A stretch of DNA of 64,000 nt. It comes from Ailurus styani (Eukaryota > Chordata > Mammalia > Carnivora > Ailuridae). The notes below the pieces were generated by a model. That model saw only the letters and a program-made list of their open reading frames with translations, ran no database searches and was not told where the DNA came from. Position numbers and translations under genes: made by a program. Shown here piece after piece: positions 33,232 through 46,440 of the stretch. Position 1 is the first letter of the stretch, and every line of letters begins with the position of its first letter. Location of the stretch: positions 10,527,142 to 10,591,141 of the forward strand of contig LNAC01000003.1 of the NCBI GenBank assembly GCA_002007465.1. The letters are read 5' to 3'.

Positions 33232-33352
33232 CATTTATTTATTTATTTATTTATTTATTTATTAATAAGCTCTGCACCCAACCTGGGGCTCCAACTTACC
33301 ACCCTGAGATGAAGAGTCACATGTTCTACCTACTGAGCCAGCCAGGCCCCCC
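33232..33352 (-). mobile_element. Can-SINE, short old form, antisense
   Basis: (TTTA)n tail at 33235-33262, then 'gcacccaacctggggctcca', 'gagatgaagagtcacatgtt', ending GAGCCAGCCAGGCCCCC. Short form like that at 5266. The (TTTA)n probably expanded from the SINE tail. Confidence 0.85.
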
Positions 33353-33479
33353 TGGACTGAGCACTTTTAAAGTGGTGACATTAAGGGTGTTCTGCCTATA
33401 CCCCAAATGCCTCCCCTTAAGGATCTGTCCTTCCAGAACTTACTTGCCCAACATCTTGATATAAGGCTTGAAAAGTCCT

Positions 33480-34490
33480 TAGAATGATTTCTAGTTTTTT
33501 CATATATTTTTGTTGCTGTAGCGAATTATATAATTTCTATCATATTTTATTGATCGTGTATAATATTCTTTTTCTACATTGACCTTATAACACTGACTTT
33601 CACTGGACACTCCAACCAGTTTCAATAAAATAATATTATTTCATTGATTATTTTGTGCTATCTCAGTAGACACTATTATTAAATAATGACAATTTTGTGT
33701 CTTCCTTTTTATCACTTGCCACTCTTTTTAGACATTTTTAAAAATTTTAATTCCTGTGTGGTTAACATAAAGTTATATATTAGTTTCAGGTGTACAATAT
33801 AGTGATCCAATAGTTCCATATATTGCTTGGTATCACTCGCCATTCTTAAATATCCTTATCTTACAGCTCACCTTAGTGGTAATGTTTTTAATACTTCACC
33901 ATTAGGTGTGACTTCTCTTGAATGTTTCTGGTGGGTACTCTATCAAATCAAGACAGCTCTCTTTGCCAAGCTTGCTAAACAATTCAAAAAGTCTGGAATG
34001 GGTTTTGAATGTTATCAAATGCTTTTTCAACATCAGTCAAAATCACATGGTTTATTTTTTCACGTTTCTCTCATTAGCATGATTGACGACATTTGTATAA
34101 TTCTTAACATTTAACCACCTTTGTATTTTTCATGATAGATTTTTTGAATAGTTCTGGATTTTATTTGCCTGTGTTTCAGAATTTTATACTTATCTTCATA
34201 ATTCATATAAATTATCTTCCTGATATTGAACAATAGTTTTCTTGTGTGCTAAATATCTAGCTTATATTTTAAGAATATGCTACCTGGTAGAACAAGGTGG
34301 AGAGATTTCTATGTTTTTCTATGTTCTGGATCAGTTTAAATAACTTAAGAATTATTAGTTTTGGTTTTTAATAAAAAAATCAATGTAATGCCACTAGCAA
34401 TTTAATGTCTTTTAGGAGTAGATATTACTTTTCCAGTATTTTCCATGGTTGTGGGTCTATTGGTCTTTTTACCTCTTCTTGAGTTGATAC
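33480..34490 (-). mobile_element. old L1 ORF2 relic, antisense, interrupted
   Basis: 'atttttgttgctgtagcgaa', 'tctttttctacattgacctt', 'caaatgctttttcaacatca', 'aaaatcacatggtttatttt' and 'ttttcatgatagattttttg' occur in antisense L1 ORF2 order. Many stops; non-functional. Interrupted at 33727-33830 by a younger L1 end. Confidence 0.72.
33727..33830 (-). mobile_element. short carnivore L1 3' end, antisense
   Basis: 'ggttaacataaagttatata' and 'gtttcaggtgtacaatatag' are the antisense L1 3' UTR. Flanks TATCACTTGCCACTCTT (33710-33726) and TATCACTCGCCATTCTT (33831-33847) are a 17-base duplication with two changes. Confidence 0.82.
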
Positions 34491-34494
34491 AGAT

Positions 34495-34989
34495 ACTGAA
34501 ATGCAAGAATTATGGCAGGTATGGTTTGGGAGAGAGAGAGAGAATTTTCAGGCAAGTCCCAATTAATTATATTTCAAGACAAAAAAAAAAAAGGAATGAC
34601 AGAAAGGTCCTAGGATGACCAAAACAAGTATTGTCAGTAGATGGTTGGACTTAATGGTGTGAGCTTCATAAAACTAAAATAAATTGGAAAGTGAGAGAGG
34701 AGAAATAATGGTTTAAATCTCAATGAGCTAAAGGATTCAGGTACTGAATATAGGATATTTATGGGATCAGACCTGATGGATTTTTAGGAGAACTGTGACA
34801 AAGAAGCTATAAATACTGACATTATTAAAAGGGATGGGGAGGTGGGAAATGTCTTCCGGAACATGCAGACCTCTCTTTCAGTCTTGGGTTTAGTAACCCT
34901 GTCCCTGTGTGGAGACCACACCAGGGAAAGACACCAACAGTACCCAAAGACCTGCACTCCTAGGCAACTTCACTGGGATCATTCATGGG
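34495..34989. other. no gene seen
   Basis: Unique sequence with a short (GA)n at about 34531-34543 and an A-run at about 34581-34592. Confidence 0.4.
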
Positions 34990-35800
34990 AGTCTTAAGTC
35001 TTTGTGATTATGATCCACAAGTATGATACATCTAACCCTATAGTACCCTGGTTTCCTGACTCGTTGACTCCAGTTATTTTATCCAGTCTTTGCCTCTGGC
35101 TATAGTCATTACCATAATCTCAAATCAAGCATTCCGCTTACAGCTGTCATTTCCTATCTGCCCTGCCCACCCTATCCAGTGCCCAGATGCCAACAATATT
35201 TCCAATCCTTTTGGATTTCTAATTCATAGACTCACTGTCTGACAGTCCTATACTGGCTTCACTTCTCTCCTTACCTGACTTAATTTTCCTGGACCAACCT
35301 AATAATCACTTCCTCAAATACATGCTCTCCTGGTTTGCAACATTTCCCTTCATCTGCCCTCCTCAACTGGCAAAAATGTAAATCTGATTAAATTCCTCAC
35401 CTACTTTCGCCTGCATAGCTGGAGGGAAACACACAACCAGACTGGCTTGATTTCATTTAGAGTCATGACCCATGAACTTCAATGGAGCCAAGAACTCCTC
35501 CTTCATCTTTCTAGCCAATTCATTTTCCCTCTTCCCAAGATTTGGTACTTTTCCCACTCTCTGCAAACCTATAAGAATCCTCTCAATCCCATTCTGTAAG
35601 CTGATTATTTTGCTTTTATTTTCTTTTTTGTTAATTCACTGAGAAAACATAAGCAATCAAAGAGAATTTCCACATGCTCCAACAACCCTTCAACTTACCT
35701 TCATGACCTGCATAGTATGGCCGACCTCCTACCTCAAAAGATAAACAATTATTCTGGTTTTAGCTCAATGTTAGCTCTTCCAAATAAAACACTGAATATG
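34990..35800 (+). repeat. L2 ORF2 relic
   Basis: The best anchor is 'ttcactgagaaaacataagc' followed by 'aatcaaagagaatttccaca' (L2: TTCACTGAGAAAATAGAAGC, then AATCAGAAGAGAACTTCCAC). The upstream C/T-rich sequence reads like more of L2, with less certainty. Confidence 0.6.
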
Positions 35801-38445
35801 ATTCCATTCCTGCACATATCCACAATTTTATCAAATACTTAAAATTAACATTCTTGGCTTTTTGAGAGTATGTATTAAATACTGGCCTGTGAATGATTTT
35901 TGCAATGTCATTATTATTTCTTCTCCCTTCGACAAGACACTTGCATACATAAATGTATTTAATTCATTCCTATCTCACTGGAGAGGGGCAGAATGGCCAG
36001 GGATAATCTTGAGGATAAGAAAGAGGAAATTCTTCAAAATCATAATAAGGATAATAAGGTCTAATTGAACAAACTGATTATTTCCTCTGGAAAACTTTCA
36101 ATTTGTTCATTTTTATTTTTGTAGGCAAAATTTAAATAATAATCTTAACATGAAGCCTATATGTTGATAAAAAATTCGAGCTGATATGGGAAAAGTTCGC
36201 TTTTTCAGCTGTAAGGATTAATAAAGCTTTCCTTTGAGCAGTCCTATCTCTCTTAGAAATCTCAGTCTATACTCTGATATATAGGTGGTAGTGTCAATTA
36301 TCTCCGGAGAAAAAACATCCATTCCTCCTATTTCACAGAAACTCTTACCATTACTTGCATTACAACTTGTTAATTCAATGCATTTCAGATTCTATTAGGT
36401 TTTTGGTATACAAATATGATCTTGTACATGTTTTGACATTTTAAAATGTCATCTCTGCGGATCAAAAATATGATAACTGAATTATCTTTTTGCTATTGCC
36501 ATGGATCAGGCTGTTGTCTTCTAAAACTGATAAATACCTGTTATATCATAGAGGTCTGTGATTTAGTATATCTCTCTATCTGGAATTGGTATGTCAGAGT
36601 ATATAAGAATGCCATTGTTTTGATGTATTTTGGAAGATAAAATAATTTCCAATTATTATTATATAATTTTCTTTCTATTGAAGAATGATATTGTGTCTTT
36701 GAAAAACAGATCTATTTACTATATTTGCCTGCCATTGGCAGTGTTGTCATATGAAAGGGATGTCTGAGAATGAAACACTTTATGACTTGAGCTAAAGTAG
36801 TCATAGCAAATTATGGCAGTTCTCATTTGAATAGTTCTGGGCTTCTCAATTGCTTCCTAACTAAAAATTATTCTAGTCAAATTTAATCTTGCTCAGAAAT
36901 ATAAAAACTTATTTTCTCTGTTCATCAGAGTCAGAGTACCTGGAGAAAACATATTCATCTATACTGAGTCACCTTATTTTTTCTGAATCATGACAGGTTT
37001 GACTTAATCCAACTGAATTAATTCAGAAAAGCCCAATTTTTTCTTCATTCAACAAAAGCAAATAGGATCACAGTTGTATGGAAGAACCAGGATAGTTTTC
37101 TTTTAGGTAACTTAGTTTTGGGTTTTGTCCTTCTAGAAAATGTATTAAAAAGCATTGTGTTAATTCTTTCCATCCTAAGCATGTTAGTAAAAATTGCACC
37201 ATTTCTGCCATGGAAAATATTTTTTTCTTGTCTCTGTTTTTGCCCTTTTCTTGCTCTGTTGCCTATTCGTCATCATCCTATTTATCTTCCTTTTCTTCTA
37301 TTCACTTCTTGAAGAATCTTCACGATCAGTTAAATTTTACAGTGTTTTGGCCATAATATTATTTGGCTCTAAAAAATAAACAATAAAATAAGTTTACCAA
37401 ACAAATCCGTCAGATGAAACAAATATGTGCTGGTTGGTAGTATGCAAAATGCCCATGTGATATTTTCCCTAGTTGAAATGCACTGTACCCAAATCATTAT
37501 AAATTTTTAAATAATTTAAAGTTTGAGAGAGTTCCAGCAGAGGACAGAGGATCACATGTCTAGTGCCATGAAAATTACACATGTCTATTATATTTACAAT
37601 TGAATTATAAGACATTTGTTACTCATGAACCTTTATCACAGTATATGTTTATAGCACATGTATTTTTTTTAGTAATTATTGGGTGAAATCTATAAGATTA
37701 AGCCCAAGTACATGCTCACGTAATGATGTTTTAAAAGTAGCTTTGAGAATAGTTGTAGAAACCTTCAAAAAAGGAAGCTTAACTTTCCTTTGGATTTATA
37801 AGTAGCAAAGCTAAGTTCTTGGGATTCTGTAATAGTACCTCAGAATAGCTAAAATAACTTCAAAATAGGATTAGATTACATCATAGAGCACTTGAGAAAA
37901 AAATTTTATGTTCCTGCTTAAGAAGACAGTTTTCATTTACTCTCTAGCTTGGTTATCTTATGGTTATTTAATTTTTTTCTGATTTGGAATACGATGTTTT
38001 TAACCAATTTCATTTTGACAGTTCAAATTCTCCCGAAACTGCCCTATACATTCGTCACTTTGTCAAAACTGCACTTCTTGTTTACTTAACCTTTTGCACT
38101 TGGGAACAATCAGAATCTTTCCTTTTGCTCTTTGGACAGTTTGCCTTCTCATTCATCATAACCATGTAGGGGAGTTCTCACTTCTGCTTGAGTCCTATGC
38201 CTGACCCACCACCAGGAGCTTATTGCTTTCATTGCAGTGTCACTGACAATTTGGTGTATTTGAGAGAAGACTGCTTTCTCTATCTCTGGCAGAAGGAAAA
38301 GATAATTTCTAACCTTTCACCTACATATGAACTTACTATTTTCTACTATAAACTTTATGTATTTATCAATAATCGGGAATGAGACATCAATATTTCTATT
38401 TAGAGGATTCCATGTCACTTAATATTAAGGCAGTCTTTATTTTTT
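35801..38445. other. no gene seen
   Basis: About 2.6 kb of unique AT-rich sequence without recognisable repeats. Open frames (60-70 codons) are of chance length for this composition. Confidence 0.45.
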
Positions 38446-38446
38446 A

Positions 38447-38620
38447 CATTTTTTAAAAGATTATTTATTTGAGAGAGAGGGAGAGAATGCACGGGCACAC
38501 ACATCCACGCACAAGCATGGGGGGAGGAGCCGAAGGAGAGCGAGAGAGAGAGAATCTAGAGAGAATCTCCAGCAGACTCCCCACTGAGCACGGACATGGG
38601 GCTTGATCTCAAGACCTTGA
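38447..38620 (-). mobile_element. Can-SINE, antisense, head missing
   Basis: 'aaaagattatttatttgaga', (GAGA)n, 'ctccccactgagcacggaca', 'ggggcttgatctcaagacct'. Ends before the tRNA-derived head, so it is truncated or decayed at its 5' end. Confidence 0.8.
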
Positions 38621-38624
38621 GATG

Positions 38625-40274
38625 TATTGATTGACTAAATCTTGTATTGAACACAAAGGCAAATAATAATAATAAGATACTTTTATGTTTTACGTAAATG
38701 CTTCTGGGTGAATAGAGTTGGGATAGATGATGTTCTTTCCCATGTTTAAATGCTGTTATCTTCAATTTTAAATCTTAGAATAAATCCTATTCGGTTGACA
38801 GAATTAGTAATTAGAATTTTATCACATCTATGAATTAAAATTGAGCATTGAAATTATGGTTTTATATAACTTACTTGATACTATTTTCATTTTCTGGTAG
38901 TATTGTTGACTGGGAATTTATCATATTTTCATTAGATAGGAACTCTTAAGATTTAAATATTTTAGGACATGAGCCCAATGATTGTGATGTTAAATACTTA
39001 AGAATATTTAGGAGAACTTTTTAACATTTAGAGAATTTCTGAGTATTTTTAAAATATATCTTAAGCTCTAAATTTTGAAATACACAGAAATCAAATCTTG
39101 ACTTAATTTGCTATAAATTGCTAAATCATTGCTGGGTGATGCAGGGGGGTGCTAAATTATACTTAGCACTTAGTCTATAGTGTGGACCGCTATCACTGCT
39201 GTCCATGAAGCGAAACATTGTACCCCAAGAGTTCTTTCAGATCTTTTAGTTATACATGCGTCTAAAAATATAATGGACATTGAGTGTCCAAAATATGAGT
39301 ATCCAGCTTACATATGGCTCATAAACAGTATGCAAAGCAGTTTTCATTTTTACTTCATAGTTATGATGGATCTATCAGTAGTTGGAATAGGATTGAAATT
39401 TAGGCACACATTAAAAATGCTAATTATTCTTGTGTAACTGCATAACAACATCAGGAAACAGCTGCCTTCACAAAAAAACACTGGCTTTAACTTATATTAA
39501 AGAGAGTTTCAGCAGTTTTGTAAACTTTGAAACATCCCAGTGAATTTTTTGATGATCTGTGTGAGGCCTGGAAATTTTATCCCTGAAAATGTCCAAGGAA
39601 CAGGAGGCTCATATTCTTAAAAAAGCAAAATAGAGGGTATGATACTGACATCAGCATCAAGCACATAGAAAAATCGTGCCTTGTGACAAGCGCAGATGTC
39701 CATATAAAGTTGCAGACACAGTAAACCAACCAACATGACTTGATTGTAAAGAGATAACTACTGGGAGAATAGAAGAACTAGAAGGTCCTAAAGGACCGAA
39801 TTGACTTTATCAATGTCTATTTTTCCCCTTATAAATGTATGTCCTAGTTCCCTAGTTAAAATGAAAGGTCTTCAAAGACAGTGTAGCCTCCATTTTTTTT
39901 TGAATTTTTGAGTTGGGTCAGAAATACAGAGTTTATATGTTGTTAACTAAATCAATAAACAACATGGAAGTTGTTTTTTCAGTTGGATGTCCAATGGATA
40001 TAACCAATAGTGGCACCATGTTGTCATATATTTAACCTATCTATTTAATTAATTAAATAAACGATTGATAAATAACAACCAAAAATGCTCATAACCAACT
40101 CAGTATAGTTATTATACTTTTGTAGTTATTTTATCTGGGTTTCTAAAATATATTTGCACATCAGAACACTCCTTATGGTGAGACAACCTCTGGACCACTA
40201 AAGGATATGAGTAGAAATGTGTTACATTGTCTCTCAAAAAGGACATGAGAGCTTGTTGATTTCCCCATAGAATT
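38625..40274. other. no gene seen
   Basis: Unique sequence. The 85-codon plus frame at 39180-39437 shows no recognisable domain. Confidence 0.45.
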
Positions 40275-40290
40275 AAGAATAGCAGATATT

Positions 40291-40495
40291 AGGGCACCTG
40301 GGTGGCTCAGTGGGTTAAAGCCTCTGCTTTCGGCTCAGGTCATGATCTCAGGGTCCTGGGATCAAGGCCTGCATCGGGTTCCCTGCTCGGCGGGGAGCCT
40401 GCTTCCTCCTCTCTCTCTCTGCCTGCCTCTCTGACTACTTGTGATCTGATCTCTCTGTGTGTCAAATAAATAAATAAAATCTTTAAAAAAAAAAA
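40291..40495 (+). mobile_element. Can-SINE, young full-length
   Basis: Head AGGGCACCTGGGTGGCTCAG, A tail, 16-base flanks AAGAATAGCAGATATT (40275-40290) and AAGAATAGCAGTTATT (40496-40511), one mismatch. Has 'GCTTTCGG' but not the 'CAGCGTCC' change. Confidence 0.95.
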
Positions 40496-40511
40496 AAGAA
40501 TAGCAGTTATT

Positions 40512-42130
40512 GGTGGGTCTTTTGGTGTACTTTATTATTTATTTTAAAATATTATATCTCATGGAGAGAAAACAAGATAAAATACTTCTGTAAAATAAAT
40601 AAATGTTATGACAATTACATGATAATTACATGTCCTATTTATATACAGGCTGTATTTTTAAAGTGCTACAATTTGTATTGTCTTTATACTTTTAGTACAG
40701 TTTTAACACAATTAAATCTCATAAGTCAACCCCAAAAATATGACAAATGAATAATTCCAACAGCTCTGATCCAATAAATTCATACACTAGTAAGTATGAA
40801 ATTACAGTTGTAAAGCAACTCTACTTAAGATGGTTACTGATAGAATTTATAGGTAGTGCACACCGTGGAAACTTTAATACACATAAAGCCTAATTTATTA
40901 TACATATATGTCAGTTGGTGTGTTCTCAAAAACATTGTGAAATAACAATGGTTTACATGCTAATATCCTATGTTTGGTACTCTTAATCTCATTTTGTCAG
41001 TTAATATCAATAATTCCTAATTTAGGTTTAGGCAAAATTTATATATAAGGCAGGAGACTCTCCACACCCAGCTGCCCAATTCAGTTTTAGGAGGAATTTT
41101 GCTTAGTCTTTATCAGTTCAGTGAATCTCCTTACATGTATTTGGGAACAGTAAAATTTCTTCCAGTAGTATGTATGGTGGTGTGAAGAATCATGATTACA
41201 TTAACTTAAGTTTCTCTGTATATTTGTGGTCATCACATGTTCTTTGGTAACATAAATATTTCTTAAAAATATATGTTCTACTATATCCAGCATAGAAAGA
41301 AAAAGACTATTTATAGCTGGCATTTATTATGTTCCAATTATTGGGGGAAGGAAGGATTCCATGACAGGAACTGTAGACATTCAAGCACAGAGCCCTCATC
41401 TTCTCAGTGTTTGACGGGAGAGAAGAATAGTTCATGTGATAACCCTAAGACGTAGAAGAAGGGTAATTGCACACCAGTTCCATGTGTTTTCAAAATCACC
41501 AGCACCAGATGAGGGGGGATATATGGAACCATTCCTCCACTTTCCTCAAAAGGAAAATCTTTTTTTTTTTTTTTAATAACCAACCTAGTGTAGGGCTAGT
41601 TTTTTAATAGCCAATAAAACTAGATTTTTTTTTCAAGGGGGGGATGGGGAAGTTTTGATAGAGCTCTTGATCTGGCATTTAAAAGTCTGTTTGCAATTTT
41701 TTTTCTCAATTGTTATCTTTTAAAAAAATAGGATGGTTGAAAAAAGCAAAAATTGAATCTAGTTGCTATGTCAAAAGCATGCAAGCTCATATATGTCAAG
41801 ATGATTATTATGTAAATAAAGAAAATACCACTGTATAACAAATGTAAGAAATGTACGTGGGTTTAAATATTGCTTCCTGCTTAGGATCTAAAAATTAAAT
41901 TATCTCTTAGATTATTTCACAAACACTTGACAATCTTGCTATGTAGCACGAACATTTTTTTTTGTAGCACGAACATTTTTAAGTAATTTTAATATTGCTT
42001 AATTTTAATCTTCATAAATTATTTTTAAATTACTCAATTTCATCAATAGCCATTTTCTTCCCATAAAAAGGATAATTTTTAAGGATATGACATTGACATC
42101 TACACAGATTTATTTGAGATGAACAGATAG
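40512..42130. other. no gene seen; small direct duplication
   Basis: Unique AT-rich sequence with several T-runs (about 41560-41574). TGTAGCACGAACATTTTT occurs twice, at 41942-41959 and 41963-41980. Confidence 0.5.
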
Positions 42131-42136
42131 TATTTT

Positions 42137-42235
42137 TTCATTTATTGAGCAAACATTTATTGAGCACCTCTTGAGTATGAGACATTGTTCAAAGTGAGCA
42201 AAGCCCCCACCCTCATTGTTTGCATTGTATTCCTT
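42137..42235 (-). repeat. L2 3'-end relic, antisense
   Basis: 'aacatttattgagcacctct' then 'gagtatgagacattgttcaa' matches the antisense L2 3' end (TTGAGCACCTACTATGTGCC). Confidence 0.6.
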
Positions 42236-42239
42236 CTCT

Positions 42240-43335
42240 GGGGTGTGGTTAGTTTCACATTTCCTTACCTCAGTATCACACACCCAAAATTATTTAGAAT
42301 TAGGTGAATATTCATGACTACTTATTATACTCAGTATTATATACTTTGTACTCATTAGTATATATTTTTGAAGCATAGGGGAAGGCTTATTCCTCTGGAG
42401 CAATATTAATGGCAGATTTTATGACCTTCTGTGATGGAATGGGAATGGACTCTTTTCCCAGTTTGACTGACTTTAAGTTTGACTCCAAGCTTAGATTAGT
42501 TGGGGAAGACCCTTCTATCATAAGTCATTAGATGGTCTGTCACTTCAGGTAGTGTCATGACGTGACACCGTGCATGATAAGAAGTTGGGCCAGATCACTA
42601 AAAAGATTATCAGTAGGAATTGATCCTGGGTTGTCATATTTTTTTCAAGACACTGGAAGATTTTTTTTCCCTCCGTAGCCCTTGACAAGAGTTAGACATA
42701 ATTGACTTAATATTGGTGATTTTTAAAACTTCCAAAGAGAAAGTGACGTGCCAGCTAAGGCTAGAAATTGGGACCAATGCCGCTAGCCTATATGTAAAAA
42801 CAGAACAACACATTACAAGAGAAGCTGCTGTTGATTATTAAGAAATGAACATTCCTGTGGTTCATTTGAAGGCAGATCCATAGTCGTCAGCAGAGGCTAG
42901 ATGTGACCACATCTGAGGCCTAGAATTTTCAAGTTCCTGTGCACAGTGAGAAACTGAGTACTGCGGCAATGCAGATGAAGAAAAGATGGTGTCGAACTGT
43001 TTCCTTTCCATCTGGTGTTTTACAGCAGCTAAGCTCACAGTTACTCTTAAAGGAAAATAGAATGAAGAAAAATACATTCGCAGCCGTGTGTTGTTTAGGC
43101 TGAATCATCTAAGCCAAATTATTGCTTAGGAATAAATTAAATACTGAATAAAGCAGAGTCCAAACATAAATAAGGTATCCGTGAGCAAACTTCTCACTGT
43201 AATGAGATTCTGAGTTAATCTTTCTCAGGAACAATAGCCTACTGATACCAGTCCCAAGTATGAGGGTTAACATGGATTTTGCCATTCTCTTCCTATTTTA
43301 AATTGCAATACTCTGGTATTCTCTACCACTTTCCC
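42240..43335. other. no gene seen
   Basis: Unique sequence; a 71-codon minus frame at 42862-43077 is unremarkable. Confidence 0.45.
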
Positions 43336-43339
43336 CAAT

Positions 43340-43505
43340 TTATTGTCTGTAGAATGCATCCCCAAATACCATATTATATATTTAACTTTTTATTTTTGTT
43401 TATATTCTTTCTTTGGCACTGGGATTTAAGCTGCACAAGGACAAGGATTTTATTCCATGTAAATCCATGTAAATCCTTGGCTTACAGTAGGCACTCAACA
43501 TACAT
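43340..43505 (+). repeat. L2 3'-end relic
   Basis: 'ttaagctgcacaaggacaag' and 'cttacagtaggcactcaaca' match the L2 end (GTAAGCTCCATGAGGGCAGG ... CACATAGTAGGTGCTCAATA). Contains a small ATCCATGTAA doubling at about 43460. Confidence 0.65.
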
Positions 43506-43509
43506 CTTT

Positions 43510-45395
43510 TAAAGACATAATAAATTAATTTTCTTTCTTTAAATATGATACAGAGGGCGTGATCCTTTATAGGTAATACACAATGCAACAAATATTTAGT
43601 CCAGATGCATTCTAGGTAACAAAGGACACTTCTGAGTCCTAAGGAAAAGTTTGTTAATTAATGAATTTTTTTTATCCAGATGCTTGAGAAATATGACTGG
43701 TTTCTTTTTAAGACACTTTTTCATCCAGTTTAGTTTCTTAAGAAATATGTTCATATATGTAATTTACAGATTTAGTACACTTTTTTTTTCTTTTCTCTAT
43801 TTAGTGTGGCTTAACCCTGCCCTTTTTCTTCCTGTTTCCTCCTCCAACCTACCACACACACCTAAGGACAACCATCAAATTCATCTTTCTCCCCTAAAGC
43901 ACATGGTAATTTATAAAAGGAAGATTCAAGTGCTTTTTGTCATATTTTAAGGTTTGGGGGGGGATTAATTTTAAATAGATTTGCTGAAAACACTTTAATA
44001 TATCCTTAAGGATGTATGCATGTTTGTGCTAGGGCGAAGACTTATTCAGTAATGGAAGTCTGGGAATTGCTCATCATAGCTAGAGAGTACAGAAAATTGT
44101 ATGAGTTATGGAAAAAGTCCTTCTCCAAATTTGTTTCAATGGATTGTATCATATTAATGTTGCTAAATATAGCAATTGGTTTTATAGGTAAGCTGACAAA
44201 ATGTACTGAATCAAGATAAAATTGAGGTATCTTACTCTTCTAATAATATTTTAAGACTTAGCATCTACTAATGAAATGATTCCAGAAAAGATTTTGTTTT
44301 CCAAGTTGAGGTACTAGCCCCTTATCTCGTTGGTCATGAACTCCTTTCTCGATGCCTCCACCTGCTGGAAAGTGAGACTGACAAATGTCTATCCTGGATG
44401 CCAGGGTCTCGGATTTAAGAACTGGCTCCTATAGTCTGTTTAGTCTAGAGATCCATCTTAGTTTAGTCCCGAATCTTTGATTTGCCTGTTCTATCTGTAT
44501 TTACCCCATGAGTGTGAACCTTCAAGGGCAGAAAAAATCTCATATTTTATATCTCCAGAACATTACCGTTGCTCAGTGGAGTTTATGACTGATTTTCCTA
44601 TTTGCATTTCCACTGCCACCAACAATTATTTCTGAACCATGTTTCTCTTGTCCAGGACTAACTCTGGTAGAGATATCCTTTATGCATCTTTAATCGTTCC
44701 TCCCAAGTGCATATTCTTTGAGAGTTTCAAAGCATTGCTTCTGTAAGTAGTGAAAAGTAATTTTTTAGAAATCACACAAGCTATTCTAAAGTTAGTTTAG
44801 TTGTGTTTTTAACCTAAGTATCACTGGAAGAACAACGAAGTTTCAGAGTTTCACTTAAATTCTGGTTATCCTAGACATACTTAGCGAGGGCATGAGTGAG
44901 ACAAAAGGAGTGGAAATGTATTGAGACAATCGATGTTGTACCCCAGCTGCGGTATAGGAAGACAACCAAAGGGAGAGCCATGTTTTCCTCTTTGCTCTTT
45001 GGTTCCTCAACTACAAGCCCTGTACACCAGAAATGAGAGGAATGATAATTGGGATAAAGTGAGGGAATGAGATGAGAAAGGGCAAGGCAGCCATATATTG
45101 AGGGCACGCAAGAGAGAGGGAGTAGAAAAATTCCACGTAAAACTAGTATAAAGTTAGGGAGGCTTTCATGATCTGACACTTGAAATTCTAACACACATTT
45201 TAGCGTTTACATTTTCAAGTATCAGATTCTCTTGAGTGTAGTAGATTGATTCCCACTAGTCCAAATAAGATCTTACCTTAATCTCAAAGCACAGAAGAAC
45301 CATAACCAACTAGAAGAGCTATGACCCAGACCATTTTTTCCAAATTCCCACCGCAGTGCCTCTTCACTGTCTTGGCCCTTGCTAGAGAATGCTTA
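43510..45395. other. no gene seen
   Basis: Unique sequence. The segment 44880-45190 is richer in G and C and holds a 107-codon minus frame (44871-45194) without recognisable domains. Confidence 0.45.
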
Positions 45396-45414
45396 ATTTA
45401 AAAATATACCTGTT

Positions 45415-45623
45415 GGGCACCTGTCAGTTAAGTGTCTGCCTTCAGCTCAGGTCATGGTCTCAGGGTCCTGGGATGGAGCCACAAGGAGGGCTCTCTGCTC
45501 AGCGGGGAGTCTGCTTCTCCCTCTACCTCTCCCCCTGCTCAAGTTTTCTCTCTCTTTTCCCTCTCTCTCTCAAGTAAATACATACAATCTTAAAACAAAA
45601 CAAAAACAAACACACCAAAACCC
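45415..45623 (+). mobile_element. Can-SINE with internal deletion in the head
   Basis: Head reads GGGCACCTGTCAGTTAAGTG, missing the GGTGGCTCA part of the A-box region. Flanks AAAAATATACCTGTT (45400-45414) and AAAAACATGTCTGTT (45624-45638), three mismatches. The tail is (CAAAA)-rich. Confidence 0.85.
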
Positions 45624-45639
45624 AAAAACATGTCTGTTA

Positions 45640-46428
45640 TCTTTTCCACCAGGAGATTACCAGTACTGAAAAATTATAAATCATGTATAAAAATTGAAGA
45701 TATAACTTGGGAATCTTTTTTTATTCTCAATATGGAATGCCGTGGATCTATTCATGTCTGTTATTTAGATTCCTCAGTCAGTCACCATCTTTGAGCTCAG
45801 AAACACCAGAGTGTTGTCCTGGGACATTCTCAGGTAAGCATCTATTACTATCACTGCTATAAAAATCTAGAACCCGTATCTCCCAAATTTAGATCCTGGA
45901 GTTAACTGCATTTTTCATCTTTTAATATCTTTGTTTTTGTCGTCATGTCATAGTTTTGAGACAAGTATAAAGAAAGATTGATAGCTATCAATAAAAACTA
46001 GCAAATTTTTTTTCTTCTCTGTGGCTTGTTTGTTGTATCAGTCAGGCAGAAAATTAACTGCTTCTCTTAAATTTAAAGCGAGTATGTGATGACATTAGAT
46101 GAGATTTTTAAAACATGTATGGTGGTGGCCTGTTTATTATTGTAGTTCACAGATAATTAAAAAGAGCTGTCATGAGATCCACTAGCATTTCTCATGTCAA
46201 AAGCTAACTCATTTTTGCCTTGAATCTTTTTCTTATGGGAAGTAAAATGTTATTACTGGAAATAAAAATTTTCCTTCAATAATATATCAGCATAAGATTA
46301 TATAATTTAATTTAAATATTTCTGTATGTTTTATAATCATGTGTAAAATAGATTATATTTCCTATGTGTAATCCAGTATGTGTAGGTTTGGGGGATATAT
46401 TTCACAAAAAATAGGGCAATGGGGATTT
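45640..46428. other. no gene seen; one exon-like segment
   Basis: Unique sequence. 45778-45833 has an AG acceptor after a T/C-containing stretch and a strong AG|GTAAGC donor; see findings. Confidence 0.4.
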
Positions 46429-46440
46429 CAAAATTTTCTT

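Noticed and set aside
41500..41520. possible CTCF-like motif near CACCAGATGAGGGGGG
   Set aside because: Poor match to the CTCF core; not supportable by eye.
44871..45194. 107-codon minus-strand frame with hydrophobic stretch
   Set aside because: No recognisable family; the hydrophobic run is weak evidence in a non-coding setting.
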